Below are positions 10,038 to 19,185 of a stretch of DNA of 64,000 nucleotides, piece by piece; the first letter of the stretch is position 1, and every line of letters begins with the position of its first letter. The notes under the pieces were generated by a model. That model was given only the letters and a program-made list of their open reading frames with translations, did no database searches and was not told the origin of the DNA. Source of the DNA: Candidatus Peregrinibacteria bacterium GW2011_GWF2_39_17. Lineage in GTDB: Bacteria > Patescibacteriota > Gracilibacteria > UBA1369 > UBA12473. The DNA lies in contig LBWM01000004.1 of the NCBI GenBank assembly GCA_000993615.1, positions 47,488-111,487 of the forward strand, given 5' to 3'. Both the position numbers and the translations under genes were made by a program.

Positions 10038-12014
10038 CTACATTTTTTCTTTTAATTCGTCAATTTCATCGCGAAGTTCCGCGGCCTTTTCAAATTCCAT
10101 ATTCTGCGACGCCAAATCCATCTCCGCCTCCAAAGACTCAACCAGCCGCTTAAGCTCGTTCTTTGGTACCTTCTTGGAATCATAATGTCTAACCTGTTTT
10201 TTAGCTTCATCCTTTTTGTGCATAGCCAAATCTTTAATGGCTTTTACAATCGTTTCAGGGGTAATACCATGTTTTTCATTATGAGCCATCTGTATGGCCC
10301 GGCGACGATTAGTCTCGGAAATAGCTGCTTTCATAGCCGTTGTTTCCCTATTAGCATACATAATCACCAAACCATTAACATTACGCGCCGCCCGTCCAAT
10401 AGTCTGGATTAAAGCAGTTTCCGAACGCAAAAACCCTTCCTTATCCGCATCTAAAATTCCGATCAAAGATACCTCCGGTAAATCCAAACCTTCACGCAAT
10501 AAATTAATCCCCACCAATACATCAAATTTTCCCAATCGAAAATCACGCAAAATTTCAATCCTTTCCAAAGTCTCAATATCAGAATGCAAATACCGCACCT
10601 TAATCCCCTTATCCACCAAAAAATCCGTCAAGTCTTCCGAAGAACGTTTGGTTAAAGTAGTGACTAAAATTCGTTCCTTTTGCTCAATTCTTCCATGAAT
10701 CTCTTTAAGTAAATCCAAAATTTGCCCAGTAATGGGACGAATTACCACACCAGGATCCAAAAGACCAGTGGGTCGAATAATCTGCTCCGCAATAAATTTT
10801 TTATCCGTATTTGCGTACTCATATTTACTAGGAGTGGCCGAAACAAAAATAGCTTCCTTAATATGTTTCTCAAATTCCTCAAATTTCAAAGGACGATTAT
10901 CGTGAGCCGAAGGCAACCTAAATCCGAAATTAACCAAATTTTGCTTGCGACTATAATTGCCATTATGCATGGCTCCAATTTGCGGAATTGTAATATGTGA
11001 TTCATCAATCACCATTAAAAAATCATCCGGGAAATAATCCAAAAGTGTAGCTGGTTGCTGGCCTGGCTCTCGATCGTTTAAGTAGCGTGTATAATTTTCT
11101 AACCCCGGACAATATCCGGTTTCCTGCAAAATTTCCAAATCATATTCAGTCCGCGTTTTTAACCGTTCAGCCTCCAAACCTTTCCCGATTTTTTGCAAAT
11201 AAACATATTGTTCCTGAAGCTCTGCCCGAATACCAGTCATTGCTTTTTCAATTCTCTCCCGCGTAGTTACATCATGTTTAGCCGGAAAAATTTTCACAGA
11301 TTGCAATTCTTGATGAACTTCCCCAGTAAAGGCATCTGCTTCGGAAATTCGCTCAATTTCATCACCGAAAAATTCAAACCGAATAATCGTATCTTCACTC
11401 GGAGGAAACACTTCCACTACATCACCAAGAACGTGAAACATACCCTGCTTAAACTCCATTTTCGACCGCGTATACTGCAAATCAGTTAAATGGCGCAAAA
11501 ATTTATCTCGATTACGCTCTTCTCCAACCTTAAGCTCAATCGCCAAATTTCGATATTCCTCTGGGGAACCCAATCCATAAATACACGACACCGAAGCTAC
11601 AATAATTACATCACGCCTAGTTAATAAATTAGTGGTAGCAGCGTGCCTAAATTTATTAATTTCTTCATTGATTGAAGCATCTTTTTCGATATAGGTATCA
11701 GTACGTGGATTATAAGCTTCTGGTTGATAATAATCATAATAAGACACAAAATAATGAACCGCATTATCAGGGAAAAATTCTCTAAACTCAGTACATAATT
11801 GAGCCGCCAAAGTCTTATTATGAGCAATAACCAAAGTCGGCCGCTGCACTTCTTGAATCACCGAAGCAATCGTAAAAGTTTTACCTGTGCCGGTCGCGCC
11901 CAAAAGCGTTTGGTATTTTTGCTTTTTCTGCAAACCCTGCACCAGTTGAGCAATAGCCCTCGGTTGATCTCCCTTAGGGGTAAAATCTGATTTAAGCTGA
12001 AATTCTTGAGACAT
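10038..12014 (-). CDS. uvrB: Excinuclease ABC subunit B
   Basis: This is the damage-verification helicase of nucleotide excision repair; it is loaded by UvrA and recruits UvrC. The Walker A motif GATGTGKT is at residues 39-46, and the beta-hairpin [10 protein letters not shown] that inserts between the strands is at 92-101. The VIDESH Walker B motif, a C-terminal helicase domain and a C-terminal UVR motif (last about 38 residues) follow. The 658-aa length is normal. uvrA and uvrC are not in this window. Its promoter reads TTGTTA, 17 bp, TAAAAT. Confidence 0.97.
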   Translation of the reverse strand: MSQEFQLKSDFTPKGDQPRAIAQLVQGLQKKQKYQTLLGATGTGKTFTIASVIQEVQRPTLVIAHNKTLAAQLCTEFREFFPDNAVHYFVSYYDYYQPEAYNPRTDTYIEKDASINEEINKFRHAATTNLLTRRDVIIVASVSCIYGLGSPEEYRNLAIELKVGEERNRDKFLRHLTDLQYTRSKMEFKQGMFHVLGDVVEVFPPSEDTIIRFEFFGDEIERISEADAFTGEVHQELQSVKIFPAKHDVTTRERIEKAMTGIRAELQEQYVYLQKIGKGLEAERLKTRTEYDLEILQETGYCPGLENYTRYLNDREPGQQPATLLDYFPDDFLMVIDESHITIPQIGAMHNGNYSRKQNLVNFGFRLPSAHDNRPLKFEEFEKHIKEAIFVSATPSKYEYANTDKKFIAEQIIRPTGLLDPGVVIRPITGQILDLLKEIHGRIEQKERILVTTLTKRSSEDLTDFLVDKGIKVRYLHSDIETLERIEILRDFRLGKFDVLVGINLLREGLDLPEVSLIGILDADKEGFLRSETALIQTIGRAARNVNGLVIMYANRETTAMKAAISETNRRRAIQMAHNEKHGITPETIVKAIKDLAMHKKDEAKKQVRHYDSKKVPKNELKRLVESLEAEMDLASQNMEFEKAAELRDEIDELKEKM

Positions 12015-12041
12015 TATTAAATCTTAAAACAACAATAAGGA

Positions 12042-12070
12042 ATTTTAGCGTTTTAATAACAAGCTAACAA
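12042..12070 (-). promoter_or_regulatory. Promoter for uvrB
   Basis: On the minus strand TTGTTA (12065-12070) is followed after 17 bp by TAAAAT (12042-12047). The predicted start lies near 12035, about 21 nt before the ATG. I saw no LexA-type operator. Confidence 0.55.
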
Positions 12071-12127
12071 GCCGTCCTACTCCTAAAAAAGAGATAGATA
12101 TTTACAAAAAATAAAAAAGAGGTAAAA

Positions 12128-12133
12128 TATAAT
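12128..12133 (+). promoter_or_regulatory. -10 box for the secreted hydrolase-like gene
   Basis: A perfect TATAAT lies 18 nt before the ATG at 12152, implying a leader of about a dozen nucleotides. A TTTACA at 12101-12106 is 21 bp away, too far to be a standard -35. Confidence 0.45.
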
Positions 12134-12151
12134 ACTTTAACAAGAACATAT

Positions 12152-13138
12152 ATGCGAGAAACCCGGTTAGATGAAGATCATCAGCTAAATAGAACCGCAT
12201 TAACATATGATGCCTTTCCAAAAAAAATCGAAACTTCTGCTCGCCTCGGAAAATGGCTAGCCCTCTTTTTAGCAAGCCTAAATTTTTTACCTCCATCTCA
12301 AACGGCAGCCCAGGACACTCATTTTGAAAACAATAGAGCGTGCGGAACAGGTGCATCCGGAGTCCCTAATATTTTTCTGTCAGTGAACGGGAAACAATAT
12401 TATAACCCTAATCCTACGATCGAGACATGGTTGGCGGCTTTAAATAATTTTAACGCTGACGCGAGTGATTCGACTACTACCATCGAATTTTCAGAAGTAC
12501 GGTGGCCGTTAAAAGCCCCTTATCGTCTATTCCGCAAAGGACGAACATTAAATTCTAAAATTAGTGTTCGCCTTCCTTGGTCTATGGTTAGCTATTTTAA
12601 AAGGCACCGAAAAGATCCGAACTTTAGACAAATTCCCCAAATGGAAATACAGGGAGCCATTACACAATGCCTTGAAAGAACCGATCCAAAATTACCAGTT
12701 ATCATTGTAAATCACAGCGATGGCGCTAATTGGGCTTTAGAAGTTATTAATGGGGACAAAGGAACGGGGCTTCCTCCGCTAACAATTCCTACTGATAAAA
12801 AATTGGTTGTAGTTAATTTGGCTCCAGCTATTAATGGTGTTCTTGGCGGGATTATTAAGCCTAGTCATTCTCCTGATGAAATCCGCCAAATGGTAAACGC
12901 TGTTTTTTGGACTATTTTTATTAGAATTAAAGACGATCCCCTTTCCGGAATGCCACCAATTGATTGTGAAGAAGAAAATTTAAATTGCCAAACATGGGAA
13001 TTGAAGCCGGGAATAGTTGATCTTATCCCTGGAGTCGGTCATGCGCATGTAGAATCAAGAAAAGATGTAATGGATATTTTACACACATTTTTTACTAGAA
13101 TTTTACTAGATACGCAAACCACCCATTCTGCAGAATGA
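12152..13138 (+). CDS. Secreted alpha/beta-hydrolase-like protein
   Basis: This 328-aa protein has about 30 N-terminal polar residues, then a hydrophobic segment (33-50) and a likely signal-peptidase site around AAQ (52-54). VIIVNHSDGANWAL (about residues 183-196) resembles the nucleophile elbow of lipases and hydrolases, with S189 in place of the serine of G-x-S-x-G. LIPGVGHAHV near residue 297 could supply the histidine. The elbow is non-canonical (HSDG rather than HSxGG), so the activity is uncertain. It stands alone between uvrB and the transporter gene. Confidence 0.5.
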   Translation: MRETRLDEDHQLNRTALTYDAFPKKIETSARLGKWLALFLASLNFLPPSQTAAQDTHFENNRACGTGASGVPNIFLSVNGKQYYNPNPTIETWLAALNNFNADASDSTTTIEFSEVRWPLKAPYRLFRKGRTLNSKISVRLPWSMVSYFKRHRKDPNFRQIPQMEIQGAITQCLERTDPKLPVIIVNHSDGANWALEVINGDKGTGLPPLTIPTDKKLVVVNLAPAINGVLGGIIKPSHSPDEIRQMVNAVFWTIFIRIKDDPLSGMPPIDCEEENLNCQTWELKPGIVDLIPGVGHAHVESRKDVMDILHTFFTRILLDTQTTHSAE

Positions 13139-13154
13139 AAAATAAAATATTTTT

Positions 13155-13163
13155 TGCTACAAT
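13155..13163 (+). promoter_or_regulatory. Extended -10 promoter giving a leaderless mRNA
   Basis: TGCTACAAT ends exactly 6 nt before the ATG at 13170. Transcription normally starts 6-8 nt after the hexamer, so the mRNA should begin at or next to the start codon. Confidence 0.55.
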
Positions 13164-13169
13164 AATTCC

Positions 13170-14102
13170 ATGAAAATTATTTCTTTTCTCGAAACCCATT
13201 TTGGCCTTTTCTTTTTGAGCGCTATTTTATTGGCTTTAATTTTTCCGAATTGGGGACAAGCCCTATCGTTCTTAATTATTCCTAGTTTAATTATTATTAT
13301 TTTTGGATCTTTTTTGAAAATTAACACCGCGCATATTTGGAAACATCTCAAAAACCCATTACTGCTAATCTATTTACTTGGATTTTATCTTATAATTATT
13401 CCTGCGGTTTTATTTTTTGTAACCAGTGTTTTCTGGCCTTCTCTAGCCCTCGGAGTACTGCTTTTGTCCGCCTTACCCCCAGGAGTGGCGACTCCTGGTT
13501 TTACCAATATTCTCAAAGGTAACATTTCTTTAAGCCTCCTTTTAACAGTTATCGGACATATTTTTGCCCCATTTACCATGGTTTTTCTTTTTTATTTTTT
13601 AACTCCAATAACAATAAATTTGGATTTGTTGGGCATTTTTAAAAATTTAATACTCATAATTTTAGTGCCATTTTTAATTGCGCAAGGATTCAAAAAAATA
13701 ACACCTGAAATTAGTTCAAAAATAGCTAATTATACCAGCGCCATCACTGTTCTTTTGGTAGGATTTTTGCTCTACATAATAATTTCCCCACAAACTTCTC
13801 TTATTTTACAAAACCCTCTTATAATCATAAAAAACCTTTGTCTTCTTTACGGGATTTTCACGCTTAACCACCTTATTGGTTATTTCCTTCCTTTTTGGAG
13901 GCCATCTCAAGATAAAATCGCCAGTTCTATTGCTAAAACTTACGGTAATAATTCACTGGGAATAGTTTTGGCTGCCAAATTTTTTACCCCTGAAATTACC
14001 CTGTTTTTAATTCTTAGTGAAATTCCCTTTGGCACCATGCTTGCACCTTTTAAGTGGGCACTAGAAAATCTTCAAAAACATGAAATTAAAGCCGAAAAAT
14101 AA
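13170..14102 (+). CDS. BASS-family (bile acid:sodium symporter-like) transporter
   Basis: This 310-aa integral membrane protein has about nine or ten hydrophobic segments. The block LPPGVATPGFTNILKGNISLS (about residues 102-122) matches the conserved core motif of the SBF/BASS superfamily, where a broken helix binds sodium and substrate. A second crossover region (AKTYGNNSLGIVLAAKFF) is near residues 251-270. Family members carry organic anions such as bile acids or pantoate; the substrate cannot be assigned here. The gene stands alone, with a leaderless-type promoter. Confidence 0.75.
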   Translation: MKIISFLETHFGLFFLSAILLALIFPNWGQALSFLIIPSLIIIIFGSFLKINTAHIWKHLKNPLLLIYLLGFYLIIIPAVLFFVTSVFWPSLALGVLLLSALPPGVATPGFTNILKGNISLSLLLTVIGHIFAPFTMVFLFYFLTPITINLDLLGIFKNLILIILVPFLIAQGFKKITPEISSKIANYTSAITVLLVGFLLYIIISPQTSLILQNPLIIIKNLCLLYGIFTLNHLIGYFLPFWRPSQDKIASSIAKTYGNNSLGIVLAAKFFTPEITLFLILSEIPFGTMLAPFKWALENLQKHEIKAEK

Positions 14103-14124
14103 ACTCTCTTAAAAGAGAAAAATC

Positions 14125-14152
14125 TTGACTCTCTAAAACTAAAAACTAAAAT
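14125..14152 (+). promoter_or_regulatory. Promoter for the HtrA protease
   Basis: TTGACT (14125-14130), 16 bp, TAAAAT (14147-14152). It leaves a leader of about 85 nt before the ATG at 14245, longer than most leaders in this window. No CIRCE heat-shock operator was seen. Confidence 0.5.
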
Positions 14153-14244
14153 AAAGAAGCAATAATATTGACCATTCTAAGATGTAAATCTTTAGACAAA
14201 TTTAGGTTCAAATTTACAATCAAATTTTTAAAAAATCAATTTAC

Positions 14245-15441
14245 ATGAACTCTACACAAAAAAAATGGCCATTCGTTTTCATCACGGTTTTACTGCTTTT
14301 AGTTAATTTTGGAGCCGGTCTTTCCGGTGCCTACTTGGGGCTAAAAATCTTCACCCCCACAATATCTCAAGAAAAAACCACTAAAACTCAAGTCATAAAC
14401 GAGCAATCCGCCATTATTGACACCGTTGAAAAAACCAAAGACGCAATTATAAGTGTTATAATTTCCAAAGACGTACCTGTTTTTAAAGAATATTACAGTA
14501 ACCCCTTCGAAGATTTTAATCCCTTTGGCTTTAATTTTAACATTCCGCAGCGCGAACAAATTGGCACTGAAAAACAACAAATTGGCGCGGGCAGCGGATT
14601 TATAGTCACAGCCGATGGTCTAATTATCACTAATCGCCATGTTGTTGAAGACGAAACTGCTTCGTATAGCGTAATCATGAACAACGGAGATATTATTGAC
14701 GCTAAAATTATAGATACAGACCCTACTTACGATATTGCGGTTTTACAAATCGACAAAAAAAATCTAACCTATCTAAACCTAGGGGATTCCGATACCATCA
14801 AAGTTGGACAAAGTGTTATTGCCATTGGCAACGCTCTGGGCGAATTTTCTAATACCGTTAGCTCTGGAATTGTTTCAGGATTAGGAAGAACCGTAACCGC
14901 TGGCTCGGGTTATGGCCAAGTAGAAACGCTTAATAACATCATCCAAACTGATGCTTCTATTAATCCTGGAAACTCCGGCGGACCATTACTTGACCTAAAT
15001 GGCAACGTTATCGGAGTTGATGTAGCCATGGCTCAAAATGCAGAAAATATTGGTTTTGCGATTCCTATTAATCCGGTCAAATCCATTCTTACATCTATCC
15101 AAGAAAATGGCGAAATTATTCGCCCATATCTTGGGATCCGTTACACTCCTATTAACAAAACCATCCAAGAAGCCAATAATTTACCTTATGACTATGGAGC
15201 ATTAATTCTACGAGGCCAATCTCCAGAAGATCTAGCCGTAATTCCAGGGGGGCCAGCTGATAAGGCCGGCCTTCAAGAAAACGACCTTATTTTAGAAATC
15301 AATAATATTAAAATTGAGGCGACCCATCCACTTCAAAGCGAAATTGTTAAATATGACGTTGGGGCAACGGTGACTCTAAAGGTTTACAGTAAAGGTGCGG
15401 AAAAAGAAGTGCCAGTAATTCTAGAAAAAAATCCCATGTAA
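14245..15441 (+). CDS. HtrA/DegP-type serine protease with PDZ domain
   Basis: This membrane-anchored envelope quality-control protease has 398 aa. One N-terminal transmembrane segment (residues 9-31) is followed by a trypsin-like domain. The triad is visible: H132 in TNRHVV, D163 in TYDIAV and S244 in GNSGGPLL. A single PDZ domain occupies about 290-398, with LGIRY and GGPADKAGLQENDLI. This is the short one-PDZ layout of DegS/YkdA-like enzymes. A tRNA gene on the opposite strand lies downstream. Confidence 0.93.
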   Translation: MNSTQKKWPFVFITVLLLLVNFGAGLSGAYLGLKIFTPTISQEKTTKTQVINEQSAIIDTVEKTKDAIISVIISKDVPVFKEYYSNPFEDFNPFGFNFNIPQREQIGTEKQQIGAGSGFIVTADGLIITNRHVVEDETASYSVIMNNGDIIDAKIIDTDPTYDIAVLQIDKKNLTYLNLGDSDTIKVGQSVIAIGNALGEFSNTVSSGIVSGLGRTVTAGSGYGQVETLNNIIQTDASINPGNSGGPLLDLNGNVIGVDVAMAQNAENIGFAIPINPVKSILTSIQENGEIIRPYLGIRYTPINKTIQEANNLPYDYGALILRGQSPEDLAVIPGGPADKAGLQENDLILEINNIKIEATHPLQSEIVKYDVGATVTLKVYSKGAEKEVPVILEKNPM

Positions 15442-15446
15442 GCGGA

Positions 15447-15465
15447 AAAAAGTCTCCAACTTTTT
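15447..15465 (+). terminator. AT-rich hairpin after htrA
   Basis: AAAAAGT and ACTTTTT form a 7-bp stem with a CTCCA loop, 6 nt after the htrA stop, and the 3' arm merges into a T-rich run. It is A-T rich and therefore a weak terminator candidate. Confidence 0.35.
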
Positions 15466-15556
15466 ATTTGCAATTCATCAAAACCAGACTATGATAGAAA
15501 AAAGTTATGAAACCCCCTCCCCTCCCAAAACTTTTCAATCTTTTTACGAACATAAA

Positions 15557-15633
15557 TGGTGTCCCCGACAGGATTCGAACCTGTGGCCTTTGGCTCCGCA
15601 AGCCAACGCTCTATCCAACTGAGCTACGAGGAC
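15557..15633 (-). tRNA. tRNA-Arg (anticodon GCG)
   Basis: A 77-nt cloverleaf is readable on the minus strand. The acceptor stem GTCCTCG pairs with CGGGGAC, the D arm reads GCTC/GAGC, and the TTGGC/GCCAA anticodon stem encloses loop TTGCGGA. The T loop is TTCGAAT and CCA is encoded. The anticodon is GCG, reading the arginine codons CGC and CGU. A20 in the D loop, C35 and discriminator A73 agree with arginine identity. Bacteria normally use ACG, converted to ICG by TadA, so GCG is unusual. Confidence 0.93.
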
Positions 15634-15707
15634 AAAATCAAAAAACAAACTAATCCCTTACCAAAACGGGTCTATTATACGATTGCATGCCTTTAAATCA
15701 AGCTTGT

Positions 15708-16883
15708 TCAAAAAATCTCTAATAGCCCCTTCGGATCAGCATAAGATTCTTCTAAATCCAAATCCTTTGCCACACTTTGATAAGTAATTTTCCCTTTATA
15801 AACATTCAAACCTTTAACAAATCGGCCATCACTCTTTATAGAAGCAATTAAGGCCTCAATCACTCCCTTATCCGCCAATTGTAAAAGATAAGGTGTCGTT
15901 GCTGCAGTTAAAGCTTGTGTTGATTGACGAGCCACTTGTCCCGGCATATTAGCGACCGCACAAAAAATTTTATTTCTCCATTTATAGATTGGATTTTCAT
16001 GAGTCATCACCTTTGAGCCCCAAATACAGCCACCCTGATCAATAGAGATATCCACAATAACTGCCCCGTCAATCATAGTTCGAACTTGACTTTCGGTAAC
16101 TACCTGAGGAGCACGAGCCCCTTTTACTAAAACCGCTCCAATCAAAACATGGGCAGTTTTAATCTTTTCCGTATAAACCGGCTCCTCTGGCTTCAAAATT
16201 TCTAAATTTCTTAATAAATTTTCACCCAAAAAAGTTTTAAATGTAGCATACAATTCAGCAATACGATCTTCCCTAATTTCAAATAAGGTCACTTTTCCAC
16301 CCATCCCTAAGGCTGTTCGCGCCGCGAATTCACCAGCTACGCCGCCGCCGATAACCACGGTATGACATAACTCTGTCCCCGTAATCATACCCATCGTAAT
16401 TCCAAATCCACCATATTTTTTTTGTAAATAATGAGCTCCATACTGTACCGCCAAAACCCCAGCTACTTCACTCATCGGCGCCAATAAAGGCAATCGCCCA
16501 CGCTCATCTTCCACTGTCTCATAAGCAATAGCGGTAATGTTATTATCCAAAAGACGCCTAGTGAGAGATTTTGGTACCCCAGAAAGATGCAAATAGGTAA
16601 AAAGCGTTTTATCCTTTAGTAAATCCAATAAATAATATTCCTCCTCCAATGGTTCCTTAACTTTAACTAAAATATCAACTTTAGAAACGACATCTGAAGG
16701 ATCGCGGACAATTTCCGCTCCAGCATCTAAATAATCCTGATCACTATATCCTGAATTTAGTCCAGCTGTTTCCTGTACCAAGACGCGGTGCCCCTTTGCC
16801 ACTAAAACAACAACCCCTTCGGGAATAATCCCTACTCTATTTTCATTATTCTTAATTTCACGAATTGTGCCAATAATCGTCAT
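15708..16883 (-). CDS. ald: Alanine dehydrogenase
   Basis: This enzyme catalyses the reversible NAD-dependent interconversion of L-alanine and pyruvate plus ammonia. The 391-aa length is slightly above the usual 370. Family landmarks are present: REIKNNENRVG at the N-terminus, the substrate-site VKVKEP (73-78), YLHLSG with H99, and the Rossmann motif VVIGGGVAGEFAA. VANMPGQVARQSTQAL is also present; most homologues have MPGAVPRTST there. An extended -10 promoter (TGTTATAAT) lies upstream. The enzyme could link amino-acid use to pyruvate in a fermentative cell. Confidence 0.93.
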   Translation of the reverse strand: MTIIGTIREIKNNENRVGIIPEGVVVLVAKGHRVLVQETAGLNSGYSDQDYLDAGAEIVRDPSDVVSKVDILVKVKEPLEEEYYLLDLLKDKTLFTYLHLSGVPKSLTRRLLDNNITAIAYETVEDERGRLPLLAPMSEVAGVLAVQYGAHYLQKKYGGFGITMGMITGTELCHTVVIGGGVAGEFAARTALGMGGKVTLFEIREDRIAELYATFKTFLGENLLRNLEILKPEEPVYTEKIKTAHVLIGAVLVKGARAPQVVTESQVRTMIDGAVIVDISIDQGGCIWGSKVMTHENPIYKWRNKIFCAVANMPGQVARQSTQALTAATTPYLLQLADKGVIEALIASIKSDGRFVKGLNVYKGKITYQSVAKDLDLEESYADPKGLLEIF

Positions 16884-16935
16884 AAATAAAATTTAAAAAA
16901 TAAAGAATGGAGCACTAATAAATACCCCTACACTG

Positions 16936-16944
16936 ATTATAACA
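16936..16944 (-). promoter_or_regulatory. Extended -10 promoter for ald
   Basis: TGTTATAAT on the minus strand. The predicted start is near 16929, giving a leader of about 46 nt before the ATG at 16883. Confidence 0.6.
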
Positions 16945-16981
16945 TAAACGCCATTTCAAAAAAAATAACTCTCTCTAAATT

Positions 16982-17620
16982 CTATTTTAGCTCACGCAAT
17001 TCGGTAATAATTTTTTGCCGGTTATCAGCCCTCAAAAGAAAAGATCCAACCACTAAAACATTAGCTCCGGCTTTCAAACACTTTTGAGCAGTCTCCAAAT
17101 TAATTCCACCATCTACGCAAATATCTAAACTAGACTTTAATTCACGAAGTCGTTTAATTTTCAGCAAAGAATCTTCAATAAAAGCTTGCCCCCCAAACCC
17201 AGGATGCACACTCATCACTAAAACCTGATCCACCAATTCAAGATAAGGCTCAATCAATTTTACCTCAGTTGGTGGATTAAGCGAAATAGCTGGTTTCACA
17301 CCTAAATCTCTAATTTTCCTTAAAACCTCACCTGTTTTTTCCAACGTAGCCTCGAAATGAATTGTAATCATCCAAGATCCGGCTTTCGCAAAATCCTCAA
17401 GGTATTTTTCGGGATTAGAAATCATTAAATGTGCCTCCAACGGCACTCGCGATTTTAAACACTTCACTACCGGCGCCCCAAAAGTTAAATTAGGGACAAA
17501 ATGTCCATCCATTACATCTAAATGAATAAAATCCACATACTTATCCAAAGAAGCAATTTCCGCATTCAAATTCCCCAAATCAGCGGATAAAAGAGATGGT
17601 GCAATTTTAAAAGAAGGCAT
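16982..17620 (-). CDS. rpe: Ribulose-phosphate 3-epimerase
   Basis: This TIM-barrel enzyme interconverts ribulose-5-phosphate and xylulose-5-phosphate. PSLLSADLGNL, HLDVMDGHFVPNLTFG (metal ligands His and Asp), SVHPGFGGQAF and the phosphate-binding VDGGIN are all intact. The 212-aa length is normal. It follows rpiB and prs on the same strand but has its own extended -10 box (TGCTATAAT). With no complete transketolase in view, its product may feed another route outside this window. Confidence 0.95.
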   Translation of the reverse strand: MPSFKIAPSLLSADLGNLNAEIASLDKYVDFIHLDVMDGHFVPNLTFGAPVVKCLKSRVPLEAHLMISNPEKYLEDFAKAGSWMITIHFEATLEKTGEVLRKIRDLGVKPAISLNPPTEVKLIEPYLELVDQVLVMSVHPGFGGQAFIEDSLLKIKRLRELKSSLDICVDGGINLETAQKCLKAGANVLVVGSFLLRADNRQKIITELRELK

Positions 17621-17654
17621 ATTGATTAATGATTAATAAGTCTTTTCCCCTTAA

Positions 17655-17663
17655 ATTATAGCA
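17655..17663 (-). promoter_or_regulatory. Extended -10 promoter for rpe
   Basis: TGCTATAAT on the minus strand, 34 nt before the ATG at 17620. It is the same nonamer as the promoter at 57413-57421. Confidence 0.6.
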
Positions 17664-17699
17664 TGTTGACCTATTGATAAACAGCCTACGAATATTCTT

Positions 17700-18143
17700 C
17701 TAATTTTTAGCCGAAACTTCTATTTTATCCACTCGCGCCTGATGTCTCCCGCCTTCAAAGGGAGTTTTTAAAAAAACCGCCAAAATTTTTTTTGCTTTTT
17801 CCTCATCAATAATCCGTTGCCCTAAACAAAGCACATTCGCATTATTGTGAGCTCTAGCATAATGCGCTAATTCTTCTGTCGAACATGAAGCACCCCTAAT
17901 TCCCACGTGCTTATTCGCCACGATGCACATTCCTGTACCTGTCCCGCAAATTAAAACCCCAAATGAACCCAAATTTTCATAAACTTTTTCAGCCACCTCG
18001 CGGGCAATATCCGGATAATCATAAGTCGCTTCACTGAAAACTCCTAAATCTACAACCGTATAACCTAAAGTCTCAATATAATCTTTTAAATTATTTTTAA
18101 GACCATAGCCCGCATGATCAGATCCTAAATAAAGTTGCTGCAT
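17700..18143 (-). CDS. rpiB: Ribose-5-phosphate isomerase B
   Basis: This enzyme interconverts ribose-5-phosphate and ribulose-5-phosphate. The 147-aa RpiB/LacAB fold shows SDHAGYGLK at the N-terminus, the catalytic-loop CGTGTGMCIVANK, and the RAHNNANVLCLGQR block that binds the phosphate end. It starts 4 nt after the prs stop, so the two are almost certainly co-transcribed. That couples supply of ribose-5-phosphate directly to PRPP synthesis. Confidence 0.95.
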   Translation of the reverse strand: MQQLYLGSDHAGYGLKNNLKDYIETLGYTVVDLGVFSEATYDYPDIAREVAEKVYENLGSFGVLICGTGTGMCIVANKHVGIRGASCSTEELAHYARAHNNANVLCLGQRIIDEEKAKKILAVFLKTPFEGGRHQARVDKIEVSAKN

Positions 18144-18147
18144 AAAA

Positions 18148-19104
18148 TTATTTTAAAAGGGGACTAATAGGTTTATCTTCATGAATATTTTTGATTACGC
18201 CAGCTAAAAAAGGCGCAACTGAAATTACCGTAAGATTAGAAAGTTGATTTTCACAAGTAATAGGAAGTGAATCAGTAACAATAATCTCCTTAAGCTTCAA
18301 GCTATTTAATCTTTCGATACAAGGATCAGAAAACAAGGCATGTGTAGCCGTTAAATAAATCTCATCCTTTGCCCCAGCTGCTCTGACCGCCCCCACCGCT
18401 GCCACTACTGACCCTCCGGTATCGATCATATCATCAAAAATAATCGGCGTTTTGCCTTTAACCTCACCCACAATAGAATTTGCTTCCGCTTGATTGTGAC
18501 TAGGTCGAGTTTTATTCACAATTGCGATTTCCACCCCCAGCTCATCAGCAAGTCGCTTCGCTGCTTTGGCTCCACCAGCATCAGTAGAAACCACGACTAA
18601 ATTTTTCAAACGTTTCTTTTTTAGATAATTTAGAAAAAGCCGGTGAGTATGTAAATTATCCACTGGGAAATTAAAAAAACCTTGAGTTTGACCGGAATGC
18701 AAAGACAAAGTAACCAAGTGAGTTGCTCCAGCCGTTGAAATTAAATCAGCCAATAACCGAGCAGAAATAGGCTCGTGAGCACTAGCCACTCGATCCTGCC
18801 TACCATAAGCAAAATAAGGCATTATCACGTGAATATGATGAGCAAAGGAACGTTTAAAAGCATCTAACATAATAAATAATTCCATCATTGATTCATTCAC
18901 AACCGCTCCCCCGGTTTGCACAATAAAAACATCACACCCCCGAACTGATTCATCCGGCTTAGCATAAATTTCCCCATTGGCAAATTTTTTAATTACCATT
19001 TTCCCCATTCCTAATTTTAAATACCTGGCAATTTCTTTCGCTAGTTTAGGGTGAGACGTTCCGGCAAAAACCTTTAGCGAATTTTTATTAGCGAAGTGAA
19101 TCAT
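18148..19104 (-). CDS. prs: Ribose-phosphate pyrophosphokinase (PRPP synthase)
   Basis: This enzyme makes PRPP from ribose-5-phosphate and ATP, for nucleotide and some amino-acid synthesis. At 318 aa it has the standard length. MPYFAYGRQDR (ATP loop), the catalytic KTRPSHNQAE flexible-loop region and the PRPP-binding motif IIFDDMIDTGGS are present. It heads the prs-rpiB unit. A TATAAT at 19135-19140 on the minus strand is the likely -10, with a leader of about 23 nt. Confidence 0.96.
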   Translation of the reverse strand: MIHFANKNSLKVFAGTSHPKLAKEIARYLKLGMGKMVIKKFANGEIYAKPDESVRGCDVFIVQTGGAVVNESMMELFIMLDAFKRSFAHHIHVIMPYFAYGRQDRVASAHEPISARLLADLISTAGATHLVTLSLHSGQTQGFFNFPVDNLHTHRLFLNYLKKKRLKNLVVVSTDAGGAKAAKRLADELGVEIAIVNKTRPSHNQAEANSIVGEVKGKTPIIFDDMIDTGGSVVAAVGAVRAAGAKDEIYLTATHALFSDPCIERLNSLKLKEIIVTDSLPITCENQLSNLTVISVAPFLAGVIKNIHEDKPISPLLK

Positions 19105-19134
19105 ATAAAAATATAAATATCTAAAACATAAATG

Positions 19135-19140
19135 ATTATA
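19135..19140 (-). promoter_or_regulatory. -10 box for the prs-rpiB unit
   Basis: A perfect TATAAT on the minus strand, 30 nt upstream of the prs ATG. No convincing -35 is visible. Confidence 0.45.
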
Positions 19141-19185
19141 CTCAATTTATCTTCAAAGAGAAAATTTAAACAAAAAAATAAACTT

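Noticed and set aside
14103..14118. Inverted repeat TCTCTT-AA-AAGAGA after the BASS transporter gene as terminator.
   Set aside because: It has a 2-nt loop and no T-run on the coding strand; not a convincing terminator.
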